A model generated the notes under the pieces. The model was given only the letters and a program-made list of their open reading frames with translations, ran no database searches and had not been told where the DNA came from. DNA of 32,373 nt from contig JAIPJH010000028.1 in NCBI GenBank assembly GCA_021734245.1, positions 1 to 32,373 of the forward strand. Direction: 5' to 3'. Below, one piece after another: positions 8,598-18,075 of the stretch (within the stretch, counting starts at the first letter, position 1; every line of letters begins with the position of its first letter). The DNA is from Candidatus Cloacimonadota bacterium. Its GTDB lineage: Bacteria; Cloacimonadota; Cloacimonadia; Cloacimonadales; TCS61. A program made the position numbers and the translations under genes.

Positions 8598-8807
8598 TTA
8601 AAATCTGTTATATCGTCTTTGCTTTCTAAGAAGTTTTAAAGCTTTTCTGCGTGCTTCTTTTTCTTTTCTGCGACGCTTCACAGATGGCTTTTCATAATAG
8701 TTATTCTTCTTAATATCAGAAAGCAATCCGGCTTTTTCGCAAGATTTTTTGAATTTTCTCAGTGTTACCTGGAAAGATTCACCTTCTCTGGCTACAACCT
8801 TTGGCAC
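8598..8807 (-). CDS. rpsU: 30S ribosomal protein S21
   Basis: A small basic ribosomal protein of 69 residues beginning MPKVVAREGESF. It has the S21 core FKKSCEKAGLL and an Arg/Lys-rich helical tail. I place the start at the GTG at 8807: a strong GGGAGG lies 8 nt upstream, and family members begin M-P-x-[IV]. An in-frame GTG nine bases further upstream overlaps that ribosome-binding site and is unlikely. S21 is the first gene of the operon leading through yqeY, cvpA, mutS2 and dnaG to rpoD. Confidence 0.97.
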   Translation of the reverse strand: MPKVVAREGESFQVTLRKFKKSCEKAGLLSDIKKNNYYEKPSVKRRRKEKEARRKALKLLRKQRRYNRF

Positions 8808-9081
8808 TAAATTCACCTCCCTTTTTTACAAGTGATTTACCAAACTTTTATATATCTATTTCTTGTCAAGTTTAGTGATAAAATTGTTATATTTAGTATA
8901 AAAATAAATTAATATTAAAATTTATCAAAAGTCTAAATGATATTTTAGCAGTGAATTAAAACTACCTGGAAAGAATTTTTTTGTAAAAAAAACTTGTATA
9001 AAAACAGGTGATTTTAGTTATTGTTCCAAATTATTAATTTATGAAATAGATAATATCGGGAAGATATTTGGAGGAGACTAA

Positions 9082-10866
9082 ATGTTAGAAGGAATGAGAA
9101 GAAATGCATCATGGATAATAATAATTATCGCAGCGCTTTTTATATTATCAATGGCTATCGGTGGGATTTCCAGTATTTTTACAAAAAATCCATATAAATA
9201 CGTTGGAATTATCGAAGGTGAGAAGATCACTTTTTCCCAATACCAGGAAATGTTGAAAGCTACTTATGCCAGCCACGCCGAACAAAATCCGGAAGCTGAA
9301 TTTGATGATCAGCTGACAAACCAATTGAATGAACAAACCTGGAATCAATTGAAGCAGCGCATATTATTCAATAAAGAGATTAAGAAGCGACGAGTTAAAG
9401 TTAGTGAAGATGATGTGATAGCAGCTTTGCAGGATCCGCCAGACGATGTAAAAGAAATTGAACAGATGCAGACTGATGGTGAATTTGACCAGGATAAATA
9501 CACCGATATGCTGCTGGAAAATCAGCAATTTGCTGCCTACATGGAAAATAGAGTTCGTGGAATGCTTCCCTATGAAAAACTTTATGAAGATGTAAAATCT
9601 GAAGTTGTTCTTACGGAAGAAGAGCTTCAAAAAGAATATATCAAAGAAAACGACAAAGCAGAAGCAGACATCATCTATTTTGATTCAAGTTTGATTCCAG
9701 AAGTAGACATAACAGATGAAGACATGCAAGAGTATTATGATGAGAATAAAGAAGAATACAAAAGAGGACCAGCCAGAAAACTGAAATACGTTCGCATGGA
9801 TCTTGCAGCCAGTGAAGCCGATAAAAAAGCTGCCAAAGAGAAAATAGATTCTCTTTATGTTGTAGTTTCAGAAGGTGCAGATTTTGCTGAAATAGCTCGC
9901 AAATATTCTCAAGATTCTTCCGCTCCCAAAGGGGGAGATCTTGGATATTTTGAAGAAGGAAGAATGGTTCCCGAATTCAGTGCTGCTGCTTTTTCTATGG
10001 ATATCGGACAGATCAGTGAACCGGTGGAAACTCAATATGGATGGCACATTATCAAAACTACAGGAAAAAAACAAAGTCCGGAAGGCAAACCGATGGTTCA
10101 AGCCAGTCATATTCTTATCAAATTTGAACCTTCTTTTGAAACTCGTGCCAATCAGGAAATCCTGGTGGATGACTTATTTGAGAATGCCGAGAAAGTTGGA
10201 CTGGAAAAAGCTGCTGAAGAGCTGGCTTACGAAGTAAAAGAAACCAGGGAATTTTACGAAGATGCTCAATATATTCCTGGTTTAGGAAAAGATGAAGGTC
10301 AAGTTGAGTTTGCTTTCAAACACAAAGAAGGAACCTTGCTCGATCCTTTCAATATCGGCGAAGATAGTTATGTTTTAGCAGAGATTTCTTATGTTGTTGG
10401 TGATCATTACATGCCGTTCGAAGATGTTGAATCCAGCATAAAAAGAAAAGTGGAACAAGAGAAGAAAGTGGAGAAGTTGTACGAAATGGCAGAAAAATTC
10501 ATTGCCGAAAATGATGTTGCTAATTACATAAAAGCAGCCAAAAGCCAGGACATTAAAGTTGTGGAAGCTAAAGATATTATTGCAGAAAAAGCTATACCAA
10601 GCATTCGGAAAGATGATATTCTAAACGAAACAATTTTAGAACATGAAGCGGGTGAAACTACAGATCTGATCAAAGGTGAATTTGGCGCTTATATCGCTAT
10701 CGTAAAATCGCGAACTAAACCAGATATGGAAAAATTTGAAGCAGAAAAAGAAGAGCTTTATGAAACAAAACTGGAAGAGAAGAAAGAAGAATATTTGAAC
10801 CAGTGGTATCGAGAACTTCTGGAAAATGCTGAGATTACAGACAATCGAAGCTTGTTTTTCGATTAA
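9082..10866 (+). CDS. ppiD: PpiD/SurA-like membrane-anchored peptidyl-prolyl isomerase
   Basis: A folding factor for exported proteins, 594 residues. One N-terminal transmembrane helix (about 11-31) anchors it in the inner membrane, with the rest in the periplasm. A SurA_N-like helical chaperone region (about 40-220) precedes a parvulin domain (about 231-330). That domain includes GADFAEIARKYSQDSSAPKGGDLG and the conserved YGWHIIKTTGK. A second, degenerate parvulin-like segment starts at QASHILIKF. GGAGGAG stands before the ATG. It is divergent from rpsU and monocistronic, ended by a strong terminator. The many outer-membrane barrels nearby fit a need for such a chaperone. Assignment to PpiD rather than SurA rests on the retained membrane anchor. 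Confidence 0.93.
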   Translation: MLEGMRRNASWIIIIIAALFILSMAIGGISSIFTKNPYKYVGIIEGEKITFSQYQEMLKATYASHAEQNPEAEFDDQLTNQLNEQTWNQLKQRILFNKEIKKRRVKVSEDDVIAALQDPPDDVKEIEQMQTDGEFDQDKYTDMLLENQQFAAYMENRVRGMLPYEKLYEDVKSEVVLTEEELQKEYIKENDKAEADIIYFDSSLIPEVDITDEDMQEYYDENKEEYKRGPARKLKYVRMDLAASEADKKAAKEKIDSLYVVVSEGADFAEIARKYSQDSSAPKGGDLGYFEEGRMVPEFSAAAFSMDIGQISEPVETQYGWHIIKTTGKKQSPEGKPMVQASHILIKFEPSFETRANQEILVDDLFENAEKVGLEKAAEELAYEVKETREFYEDAQYIPGLGKDEGQVEFAFKHKEGTLLDPFNIGEDSYVLAEISYVVGDHYMPFEDVESSIKRKVEQEKKVEKLYEMAEKFIAENDVANYIKAAKSQDIKVVEAKDIIAEKAIPSIRKDDILNETILEHEAGETTDLIKGEFGAYIAIVKSRTKPDMEKFEAEKEELYETKLEEKKEEYLNQWYRELLENAEITDNRSLFFD

Positions 10867-10885
10867 AGAAAATTAGATAGAAAAC

Positions 10886-10919
10886 TAAAAAAGCCCGACT
10901 TTTTGTCGGGCTTTTTTTT
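10886..10919. terminator. Bidirectional Rho-independent terminator
   Basis: A perfect 8-bp stem (AGCCCGAC/GTCGGGCT, 10892-10912) with a loop of five T is flanked by an A-rich stretch on the left and T-tract 10912-10919 on the right. It can therefore work on both strands. It lies between the convergent ppiD and thioredoxin genes. Confidence 0.95.
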
Positions 10920-10935
10920 GTAATTGATAAGCTAA

Positions 10936-11292
10936 TTATTTTTTTACTTTTAAAACATCAGAAATTATCTCTTCAAATGATCCTTTCGGTAAGGCTCCCA
11001 TCGCCATTTGCGGTTTTTCATCTACCGGTGCAAAAAGCAAAGATGGTATACTGCGAATTCCAAAAGCTGCTGCCAGCTCCTGCTGATCTTCAGTATCTAC
11101 CTTGTAAATATCAAGTTTGCCTTTGTATTCTTCTGCCAGTTCTTCCAAAACTGGAGTTACCATTTTACATGGTCCACACCAATCTGCATAAAAATCGATA
11201 ATTGCGGGCTTATCTCCCAGAAATTTCCAATCCTTATTCTGCTCAAAATCATGAATTTTCTGCTTAAAAGTTTCTTTCGTCAAATGTTCCAT
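10936..11292 (-). CDS. trxA: Thioredoxin
   Basis: A cytoplasmic disulfide reductase of 118 residues with the active site WCGPC (C39, C42) and the cis-proline motif SIPS in the second half. It has no signal peptide. The N-terminus (about 25 residues before the fold begins at KPAIIDFYADWCGPC) is slightly longer than in E. coli TrxA. AGGAG is placed 6-8 nt before the ATG. It stands alone and is convergent with ppiD. Electrons would come from a thioredoxin reductase outside the window. Confidence 0.95.
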   Translation of the reverse strand: MEHLTKETFKQKIHDFEQNKDWKFLGDKPAIIDFYADWCGPCKMVTPVLEELAEEYKGKLDIYKVDTEDQQELAAAFGIRSIPSLLFAPVDEKPQMAMGALPKGSFEEIISDVLKVKK

Positions 11293-11460
11293 TTTTTCAC
11301 TCCTAAATTATTTTCTTTAAATTTATAGAACAACTTAAGCGAATATTACACAATGTCAAATATTAGTTTTAATAAATTTTATTTTTTCTATACATTAAAA
11401 AAACTTGTCAGAATTTATAATTATTTAAATATTAGTACAAAATGTATGAATTGGTTTAAT

Positions 11461-14055
11461 ATGAAAAAAACGATCTTGATAATAGTACTATTTGTATTGA
11501 CGGTATTTTTAGCAGCAATTCCAACCAGAATTGACAGTTTAGAACATGCCGTGAACAATCTGAAAGGGATCGAAAAAGTAATCATGTTGAACCAGTTATC
11601 CGAGATTTATCTGGCATCATCTCCACGAAAAAGTAGTGAACTGAGTTCTGAAGCTTACGATCTTGCTTCCGATCTTCAGGATAGTTTTGCTAGTGCAAAA
11701 TCTCTTTTGATGATGGGAAAAGCAAATTATCGATTGGGAAATTATCAACCTGCCCTTAGTAATCTTATCAAATCGCAAAAGCTTTTTTCCACTTTGAACG
11801 ATAAACGGGGAATGGCAGATGTCCAATTAATTGCCGGTCTTACTCAATTACGTTTGAGCAATTTTGACAGAGCACTTTTCTATTTATTGAATACCTTGAA
11901 ACTTGAGCGTGAACTGGGCAGTAAAAAAGGAACTCTGAAAGCTCTTAATCATATCGCCGATCTTCACTATTATCTGCAAAATTACGATGAATCTCTAAAA
12001 TATTATAAAGATGCTTTGGCCCTGGAACAGCAAGTTGGAAGCTCTGAATCCATTTCGACGACGCTTTCCAATTTGGGAATGGTACACGCAGATCGAGGAG
12101 ATTTTGATAATGCTCTTCAATACTATATGCGATCTTTGCAGATAGAACAGAAAGCTGAGAATTCTGGTGGAGTTGCCAATGCCTATTACAATTTGGGATT
12201 GCTCTATTCCAAACTGGAAGATTATGACCGGGCTTTGGATTATCTCGATCAATCTTTGAATTTGAATCTTGAGATCGGAAGTAAATACGAGATATCCAAC
12301 ACTTTTCTTCATATAGGAAAGATATATACAAAACTTGGTGATAAAGATATGGCTTTCGCCAATCTTACTCAGGGAATTCAGATCGCTATCGATATAAATT
12401 CCCGAATTTTACTGCGCGATGGATATTACAATTTATACGAATATTACAACGAGCAAAATGACCTTCCACACGCTTTCCAATATTACAAACTTTATGCAAA
12501 TCAGAAAGAGCTGATCTTAACTGAAACCAACAAAAAACAGCTTCAGGAATTGCAGACTGGCTTGCAACATCTGGATAATGAAAAAGAGATAGAACTGAAA
12601 GAAAAAGAGGAAGTGATCGGTCGGCTGGTTTCCGATAAACGAAAACTTTTCAATTTGCTTCTCATCTTTGGCGTAGTTGCCGTAACTTCTGCTGCTGGAA
12701 TTCTTTACTACCGTTTCCGTCAGGAAAGTATCATCAATAAAAAGCTGAAAACCGAGATCGTAGAAAAAGAAGAAATTGAACATAAACTCAGCAACAGATT
12801 GGCTATCGAAAAGGTTGTTTCCAGCATTTCATCGAATTTTATTAAAATAAAAGATTTTAACAAAGTAATTAAATTATCATTGGAAAATATCGGTAAAGTT
12901 TGTAATGCCAGTAGAGCCAGTTTGTTTTTGATAAGTGAAAATAACAAAGCTTTGGAACGAACTCACGTGTGGCAGGAAAGTGGTTTGGGCATGTTGCCTC
13001 CCAGCATCAAAGAGATGGAAATTTCCAAAAACAAATGGTGGAATTCTAAACTGGAAAATGATGAAATTGTACATGTTGATGATGTTTCCATGATGCCGCA
13101 GGAAGCATTTCAGGAACAGAGATTTCTGGAACAACAAGGTGTGAAATCAGCTTTAGCTTTTGCCGTAAAATTCAAACAGAGATTGATTGGATTTGTTTCT
13201 TTCGAAAACTTTTCTAAAACTCATAAATGGCAGACAGAAGATTTTGCTCTTCTAAGTTTATTCTCAGAAACTATTGGACTTTTCTTTGAACGAAAGGAGA
13301 TGGAAGACCGTCTGCGAAATGCTAACAGCTTGCTCGAGCGCAGAGTAAGTGAGCGCACTCAGGAACTGGCAAATGCCAACCAGGAATTGCAGCTGGAAAT
13401 TGCGGAAAGAAAAAGAGCTCAGCAAGACCTTAATGATAGTTATCATCGTTTGAAAAAAGCAATGGAAGAAACAGTGAATGCTCTTATTTCAGCTGTAGAA
13501 ATCCGTGATCCTTATACTGCCGGACATCAGCTTCGTGTAGCTACTTTAAGCCGAGAGATCGGTCTGGCAATGGGGCTGGGAAAAGAACAGCTGGATAGCA
13601 TTCGTATTGCTGCCATTCTGCATGATATTGGAAAGATATATGTTCCAACCGAAATTCTAACTAAACCTGCCAGATTGACGGAAACAGAATACAGCATGAT
13701 CAAAAATCATCCTCTGGCTGGATATGATATTTTGAAAACTATCGACTTTGAACTTCCTGTGGCAAAAATAGTTTATCAACACCACGAAAAGATCAATGGT
13801 TCCGGCTATCCTCAGGGCTTGGCAGGAAACGAGATAATGCTGGAAGCCAAAATTGTGAATATAGCCGATGTGGTAGATGCTATGATCTCGCAAAGACCGT
13901 ACAGAAATTCTCAGGGAATCGATGAAGCACTAGCTGAATTGCGTCGGAATGCGGGTTTGCTTTACGATGAAGATATTGTGCAGGTTTGTATCGATCTTTT
14001 CAACAATAGAGGTTTCCAATTTGAGGAGATAAAAGTTCGCACATCACCCAGATAG
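11461..14055 (+). CDS. TPR-GAF-HD-GYP membrane signalling protein
   Basis: A predicted cyclic-di-GMP phosphodiesterase with a sensor half, 864 residues from the ATG I prefer. That start gives a signal peptide (MKKTILIIVLFVLTVFLAA). The frame is open 36 codons further upstream, but that stretch is AT-rich and leader-like. Order: signal peptide; about seven tetratricopeptide repeats (about 40-330, periplasmic); coiled coil; transmembrane helix (about 398-418); GAF domain (about 446-608); coiled coil; HD-GYP domain. The HD motif is HDIGK (H721, D722), then HH at 774-775 and GYP at 782-784, so metal ligands and substrate loop are intact. HD-GYP enzymes hydrolyse c-di-GMP. No diguanylate cyclase is in the window. 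No clear ribosome-binding site precedes the chosen ATG. Confidence 0.92.
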   Translation: MKKTILIIVLFVLTVFLAAIPTRIDSLEHAVNNLKGIEKVIMLNQLSEIYLASSPRKSSELSSEAYDLASDLQDSFASAKSLLMMGKANYRLGNYQPALSNLIKSQKLFSTLNDKRGMADVQLIAGLTQLRLSNFDRALFYLLNTLKLERELGSKKGTLKALNHIADLHYYLQNYDESLKYYKDALALEQQVGSSESISTTLSNLGMVHADRGDFDNALQYYMRSLQIEQKAENSGGVANAYYNLGLLYSKLEDYDRALDYLDQSLNLNLEIGSKYEISNTFLHIGKIYTKLGDKDMAFANLTQGIQIAIDINSRILLRDGYYNLYEYYNEQNDLPHAFQYYKLYANQKELILTETNKKQLQELQTGLQHLDNEKEIELKEKEEVIGRLVSDKRKLFNLLLIFGVVAVTSAAGILYYRFRQESIINKKLKTEIVEKEEIEHKLSNRLAIEKVVSSISSNFIKIKDFNKVIKLSLENIGKVCNASRASLFLISENNKALERTHVWQESGLGMLPPSIKEMEISKNKWWNSKLENDEIVHVDDVSMMPQEAFQEQRFLEQQGVKSALAFAVKFKQRLIGFVSFENFSKTHKWQTEDFALLSLFSETIGLFFERKEMEDRLRNANSLLERRVSERTQELANANQELQLEIAERKRAQQDLNDSYHRLKKAMEETVNALISAVEIRDPYTAGHQLRVATLSREIGLAMGLGKEQLDSIRIAAILHDIGKIYVPTEILTKPARLTETEYSMIKNHPLAGYDILKTIDFELPVAKIVYQHHEKINGSGYPQGLAGNEIMLEAKIVNIADVVDAMISQRPYRNSQGIDEALAELRRNAGLLYDEDIVQVCIDLFNNRGFQFEEIKVRTSPR

Positions 14056-14096
14056 ATCTTATTGATTTTACAAATTGAATTTAAGAAAGGATTGAA

Positions 14097-14747
14097 ATGG
14101 AAAAAATCGTAAAAGCTCTCACTGCTGCTATGGAAGTTTGGGATCCGTTTACTGCTCAGCATCAAAAAAGAGTAAATCAGCTGGCAATGGAAATTGCACG
14201 GGAGATGAACCTTTCTGAAAAGAGTAAAAAGATGCTCAATTATGCGTCACTGCTGCACGATATCGGAAAGATTAATCTACCATTGGAACTGCTCAGTAAA
14301 CCGGGAACTTTAGCTGATTCTGAATTGAACCTGATTAAAAGACATAGTGAAATTGGATTTGAGATTCTGAAGAAAATTGAATTTCCTCCCGAAATTTGCC
14401 AGATAGTTCTGCAGCATCATGAGAAAATGAATGGTAAAGGATATCCTCGAGGTCTTACCGGATCTGAGATTTTATTGGAAGCGCGAATTTTAATGGTTGC
14501 GAACACTGTAGAAGCAATTGCGTCCAATCGACCTTATCGTCCTGTGATTGGTTTGGGAGAAGCTCTTAATGAAGTCGAACAAAATATCGGTGGCAAATAT
14601 GATAATGCTGTTGTTGATGCCTGTCTGCGGATTTTTCGACAAGGTGAATTCGAATTGGATGAACTGATTATTCCTACTTACGATGATCCTGATCGCAGTG
14701 ATTTGATGTTCCATTTTAAAGATAATTACGAAACTGATATTTCCTGA
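14097..14747 (+). CDS. Stand-alone HD-GYP domain protein
   Basis: A 216-residue protein that is essentially one HD-GYP domain, with HDIGK (H54, D55), HH at 107-108 and the GYP loop GKGYPRGL (115-120). It parallels the C-terminal domain of the preceding protein motif by motif, so it looks like a tandem duplicate stripped of its sensor. It is cytoplasmic and predicted to hydrolyse cyclic-di-GMP. AAAGGA precedes the ATG. It lies 41 bp downstream of the TPR-GAF-HD-GYP gene and 2 bp before the cysteine desulfurase. Confidence 0.92.
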   Translation: MEKIVKALTAAMEVWDPFTAQHQKRVNQLAMEIAREMNLSEKSKKMLNYASLLHDIGKINLPLELLSKPGTLADSELNLIKRHSEIGFEILKKIEFPPEICQIVLQHHEKMNGKGYPRGLTGSEILLEARILMVANTVEAIASNRPYRPVIGLGEALNEVEQNIGGKYDNAVVDACLRIFRQGEFELDELIIPTYDDPDRSDLMFHFKDNYETDIS

Positions 14748-14749
14748 AT

Positions 14750-15895
14750 ATGAAAGATCAACTAAATTTATCTGATCCGATCTATCTGGATTACAATGCC
14801 ACAACTCCTATCGATCCGCAAGTTGCCGATGCGATGGAACCATTTTTAAGACAGAAATTTGGCAATCCTTCCAGTGGACATGTGTATGGAGTAAAAACAA
14901 AAATTGCTGTAAATAAGGCTCGCAAACAATTAGCAGAACTGATAAACTGCGAACCTGAAAATCTGATTTTTACCAGTGGAGGAACAGAATCCAATAATTA
15001 TGCAATCCGCGGATTTGCCTTTGCAAATCGAGCCAGGGGAAATCATATCATTACATCAGTGGTAGAACATCCGGCTGTTATCAATGTTTGTAAATATCTG
15101 GAAGTTCACGGATTTCAAGTTACTTATCTTCCTGTAGACCGATTTGGTACGGTCGATACCGATCACGTTTTGGAAGCTGTAAAAGAAGAAACGATCCTGA
15201 TCTCAATAATGCATGCAAATAATGAAGTGGGAACGATCCAACGCATAAAGCAAATAGCCGAAACTGCTCATAAAAATGAGATTATTCTGCATTGTGATGC
15301 GGCTCAATCTCTGGGAAAAATTGCTGTAGATATAAATGAATTGGGCGTTGATCTTCTGTCGATCGCCGGGCATAAGCTTTACGCACCAAAAGGTGTGGGA
15401 GCTTTGTACGTTAAGCCGGGAATCGAGCTGGAAAAATTCATGATCGGTGGAAACCAGGAAAATGACAAACGTGCTGGAACCGAAAATGTTTTAGAAATCG
15501 TGGGTTTGGGAAAAGCAGCCGAGATTGCCAAAGAAAATCTGCAGCAGGAGATGAAAAAAAATACGGAACTTCGTGACCTTTTGCAAGCAGAATTACAAAA
15601 AGCATTTCCCGATGCTAAACTGAATGGACATCCAACTCAACGCTTACCAAATACTTTGAATATCAGCTTTAAAGATGTTGATGAATTCGCAATTTTAGAG
15701 ATTTTTTCTGAAGTGGCTGCTTCGGCCGGAGCTGCCTGCCATTCCGATACTGTTTCCATTTCTCCGGTTTTGGAAGCGATGCAGGTTTCCCTGGAATATG
15801 CCAGAGGAACTATCAGATTTTCCGTGGGAAGATTCACGAAGAAATCTGATATTTTAACAACGTTAAAGATTGTTAAAGGAATTCTGAAGAAATAA
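14750..15895 (+). CDS. NifS/IscS-type cysteine desulfurase
   Basis: A PLP-dependent enzyme (381 residues) that takes sulfur from cysteine and passes it on as persulfide for Fe-S clusters or tRNA thiolation. It opens with YLDYNATTPIDPQVADAM. The PLP lysine is in SIAGHKLYAPKG (K209, after H208). The catalytic cysteine is in GAACHSD (C330), on a short NifS-like loop. No scaffold (IscU/NifU) or tRNA thiolase gene is adjacent, so the sulfur acceptor is unknown. It starts 2 bp after the HD-GYP stop without a visible ribosome-binding site. Its stop overlaps the next start (TAATG), which implies translational coupling at both ends. Confidence 0.95.
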   Translation: MKDQLNLSDPIYLDYNATTPIDPQVADAMEPFLRQKFGNPSSGHVYGVKTKIAVNKARKQLAELINCEPENLIFTSGGTESNNYAIRGFAFANRARGNHIITSVVEHPAVINVCKYLEVHGFQVTYLPVDRFGTVDTDHVLEAVKEETILISIMHANNEVGTIQRIKQIAETAHKNEIILHCDAAQSLGKIAVDINELGVDLLSIAGHKLYAPKGVGALYVKPGIELEKFMIGGNQENDKRAGTENVLEIVGLGKAAEIAKENLQQEMKKNTELRDLLQAELQKAFPDAKLNGHPTQRLPNTLNISFKDVDEFAILEIFSEVAASAGAACHSDTVSISPVLEAMQVSLEYARGTIRFSVGRFTKKSDILTTLKIVKGILKK

Positions 15896-18075
15896 TGAAG
15901 AAAACTTTCCTGATAATTATATTGCTGATTTGTGTGAACATTTTCGCCCAAACTGAAAGACTAAAGATAGGTTTAGTTCTAAGTGGCGGTGGAGCGCGGG
16001 GAATTGCTCACGTGGGTGTTCTAAAAGTTCTGCAGGAAGCTGGGCTGGAATTTGATTATATTACCGGAACCAGTATGGGCAGCATCGTGGGTGGATTGCA
16101 TGCAATCGGCTATTCTGCCGATGAATTGGAAGATCTTTTAAATGGAATTGATTGGGATGAAATACTTCTAGATAAAATTGCGCGCAGCAGCATTTCTCTG
16201 GAAGAAAAAGGTGATCGTGAAAAATATGTGGGATCATTTCCCATTCAAAACAGGAAAATAACTCTTCCAGTCGGAGTTGTATCCGGCCAGCAGGTTCAAG
16301 CGCTTCTTACCAAATTATGCCTGTCAGTTCATCATATCGAAGATTTTGATAATCTGCCGATTCCTTTCAGATGCATTGCCACAGATGTAGAATTTGGAAA
16401 AGTTGTTGTACTGAAAAGTGGTTTTCTTCCCGATGCAATTCGTGCCAGCATGTCGATTCCTTCACTTTTTGCACCTATCGAAATAGAAGGCCAATTGCTG
16501 GTTGATGGAGGAATTTTCGAGAATTTCCCAGTTCAGGATTGCCAGGATATGGGAGCAGATATCATTGTTGGTGTGGATGTGGGAACGCCGCTTTATTCCA
16601 AAAAAGAACTTAATTCTCTGGTGCGGATCATGAATCAGGCAATAGCATTTCAGGGTGTAGAATCTGTTCAAGAAGCCAGAAATCTTTGCGACATACTTAT
16701 AGAGCCGGAAGTGGATGATTATTCCATAATGGATTTTGACCAGGCAGAAAAATTGATGGAACTGGGAGAAGAAGCAGGTAGAAAAATGGTGCCCGAAATC
16801 CAGGCTTTGGTAGATTCTTTAAAAGCTTTTCCTTCCAAAGAAAAAATAATTCCTATAAAAGAAGTGGATAGGCTTCATATCAAGCAAGTTCATATCCAGG
16901 GTTTGCGAAATGTCTCGCGAAATCTGGTTTATGGAAAGCTGCAGATAAATGATGATAGTTGGATTTCCACAAAAAAATTACAAACTTCCATCGAACGGGT
17001 TTACGGCAGTCAATATTTTGAAAAAGTAACATATAAGCTGGTTCCCAGAGAAAATGGAGTGGATCTTTTTGTTCGTTGCGTGGAAAAGATTCAGGATAAT
17101 TTTAATTTTGCTTTTCATTATGATAGAAACACAAAAACATCAGTTCTTTTAAATACAACCTTCCGAAATAAACTGATACTGGGATCAAAATTGAGTTTGA
17201 ACTTGATTTTGGGTGAGAATTTTGGACAGGATGTAGCTTATTTTATCCACACGGGTTGGAAGCCGGGATTTGGTTTTGGCGCTCAGATATTAGCCAGAGA
17301 TTATGAAATCAAAGTTTATGAAGATGGTGAAAAAATAGCTCTCTACGATTATAATTTCGTCACAAACAGATTCGATCTGCAAACCATTGTTTCCAATTCA
17401 TCTTCTATCGGAGGAGCTGTGGAATATAAAGATACAGAATTGAAACCGGTGATAGCAAATCCTGGTTTGTTAGATTATGAGTATCGCAATTTCATCTACA
17501 AAGGCTATTTTTTGATCGATACTTACGATAGTATTATTTTTCCCACAAAAGGAGTGCGATTTTATACCGAAGTAGAAAGAACAATTCAATTATCCAATAA
17601 TATCGATCTGGATTATAATCCGATCACGACATTTAATTTCCTGTTTGCGATTACCGATAGATTTACCGATAAACTTTTCTATGAAGAAAAGCTAAGACTG
17701 GGAAATATCGATGGAGAACAGATGCCGGTGGAAAATGAATTTCAACTGGGAGGATACAAAACGCCTTTGGATATTACTGTTCCCTTCATTGGATATGATT
17801 TTTTGTCGCTCTCCACAAAAAGTTACATCGTGTTGTATTCTACTTTTCGTTACGAAATTTTCAATGGGATTTATGGAAAAATTTTAGGGAATTGGGGCTT
17901 GATAGGAACAGATAATGAAAATCTTCTGGGCAAAAGAGACTACATTTCCGGATATGGAATTTCGCTGGCCATCGATACACCGTTCGGTCCTATTGAAGGT
18001 ATTGCCATGCAGAATGGTGAAAACAAAAAGGAAAATATTTTTACTATTACCATAGGATACGATTTTTTAAAATGA
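15895..18075 (+). CDS. Patatin-like phospholipase with POTRA and outer-membrane barrel (PlpD/type Vd)
   Basis: A 726-residue predicted outer-membrane lipase. A signal peptide (1-18) leads into a patatin domain (about 23-270). It has oxyanion loop SGGGARG (30-36), nucleophile GTSMG (S60) and DGG (D204), so the Ser-Asp dyad is complete. A single POTRA-like domain follows (about 320-395, LHIKQVHIQGLRNVSRN onward). Then comes a ~330-residue beta-rich Omp85-like barrel ending in a C-terminal aromatic/hydrophobic strand (TITIGYDFLK). This order is that of PlpD and FplA, where barrel and POTRA carry the patatin domain to the surface (type Vd secretion). The start overlaps the nifS stop by one base. 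The stop overlaps the CYTH-GNAT start as ATGA. Confidence 0.92.
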   Translation: MKKTFLIIILLICVNIFAQTERLKIGLVLSGGGARGIAHVGVLKVLQEAGLEFDYITGTSMGSIVGGLHAIGYSADELEDLLNGIDWDEILLDKIARSSISLEEKGDREKYVGSFPIQNRKITLPVGVVSGQQVQALLTKLCLSVHHIEDFDNLPIPFRCIATDVEFGKVVVLKSGFLPDAIRASMSIPSLFAPIEIEGQLLVDGGIFENFPVQDCQDMGADIIVGVDVGTPLYSKKELNSLVRIMNQAIAFQGVESVQEARNLCDILIEPEVDDYSIMDFDQAEKLMELGEEAGRKMVPEIQALVDSLKAFPSKEKIIPIKEVDRLHIKQVHIQGLRNVSRNLVYGKLQINDDSWISTKKLQTSIERVYGSQYFEKVTYKLVPRENGVDLFVRCVEKIQDNFNFAFHYDRNTKTSVLLNTTFRNKLILGSKLSLNLILGENFGQDVAYFIHTGWKPGFGFGAQILARDYEIKVYEDGEKIALYDYNFVTNRFDLQTIVSNSSSIGGAVEYKDTELKPVIANPGLLDYEYRNFIYKGYFLIDTYDSIIFPTKGVRFYTEVERTIQLSNNIDLDYNPITTFNFLFAITDRFTDKLFYEEKLRLGNIDGEQMPVENEFQLGGYKTPLDITVPFIGYDFLSLSTKSYIVLYSTFRYEIFNGIYGKILGNWGLIGTDNENLLGKRDYISGYGISLAIDTPFGPIEGIAMQNGENKKENIFTITIGYDFLK

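Noticed and set aside
8808-8816. Upstream GTG as start of rpsU
   Set aside because: It overlaps the ribosome-binding site; the GTG at 8807 gives the conserved MPK start.
8847-8869. TTGACA with TATATAAA upstream of rpsU (minus strand)
   Set aside because: The spacing is about 11 nt, too short for a sigma-70 promoter; no better -10 at 16-18 nt.
11353-11460. N-terminal 36-codon extension of the TPR-GAF-HD-GYP protein
   Set aside because: It would bury the signal peptide behind an AT-rich, Lys/Asn/Tyr-rich stretch; more likely leader DNA.
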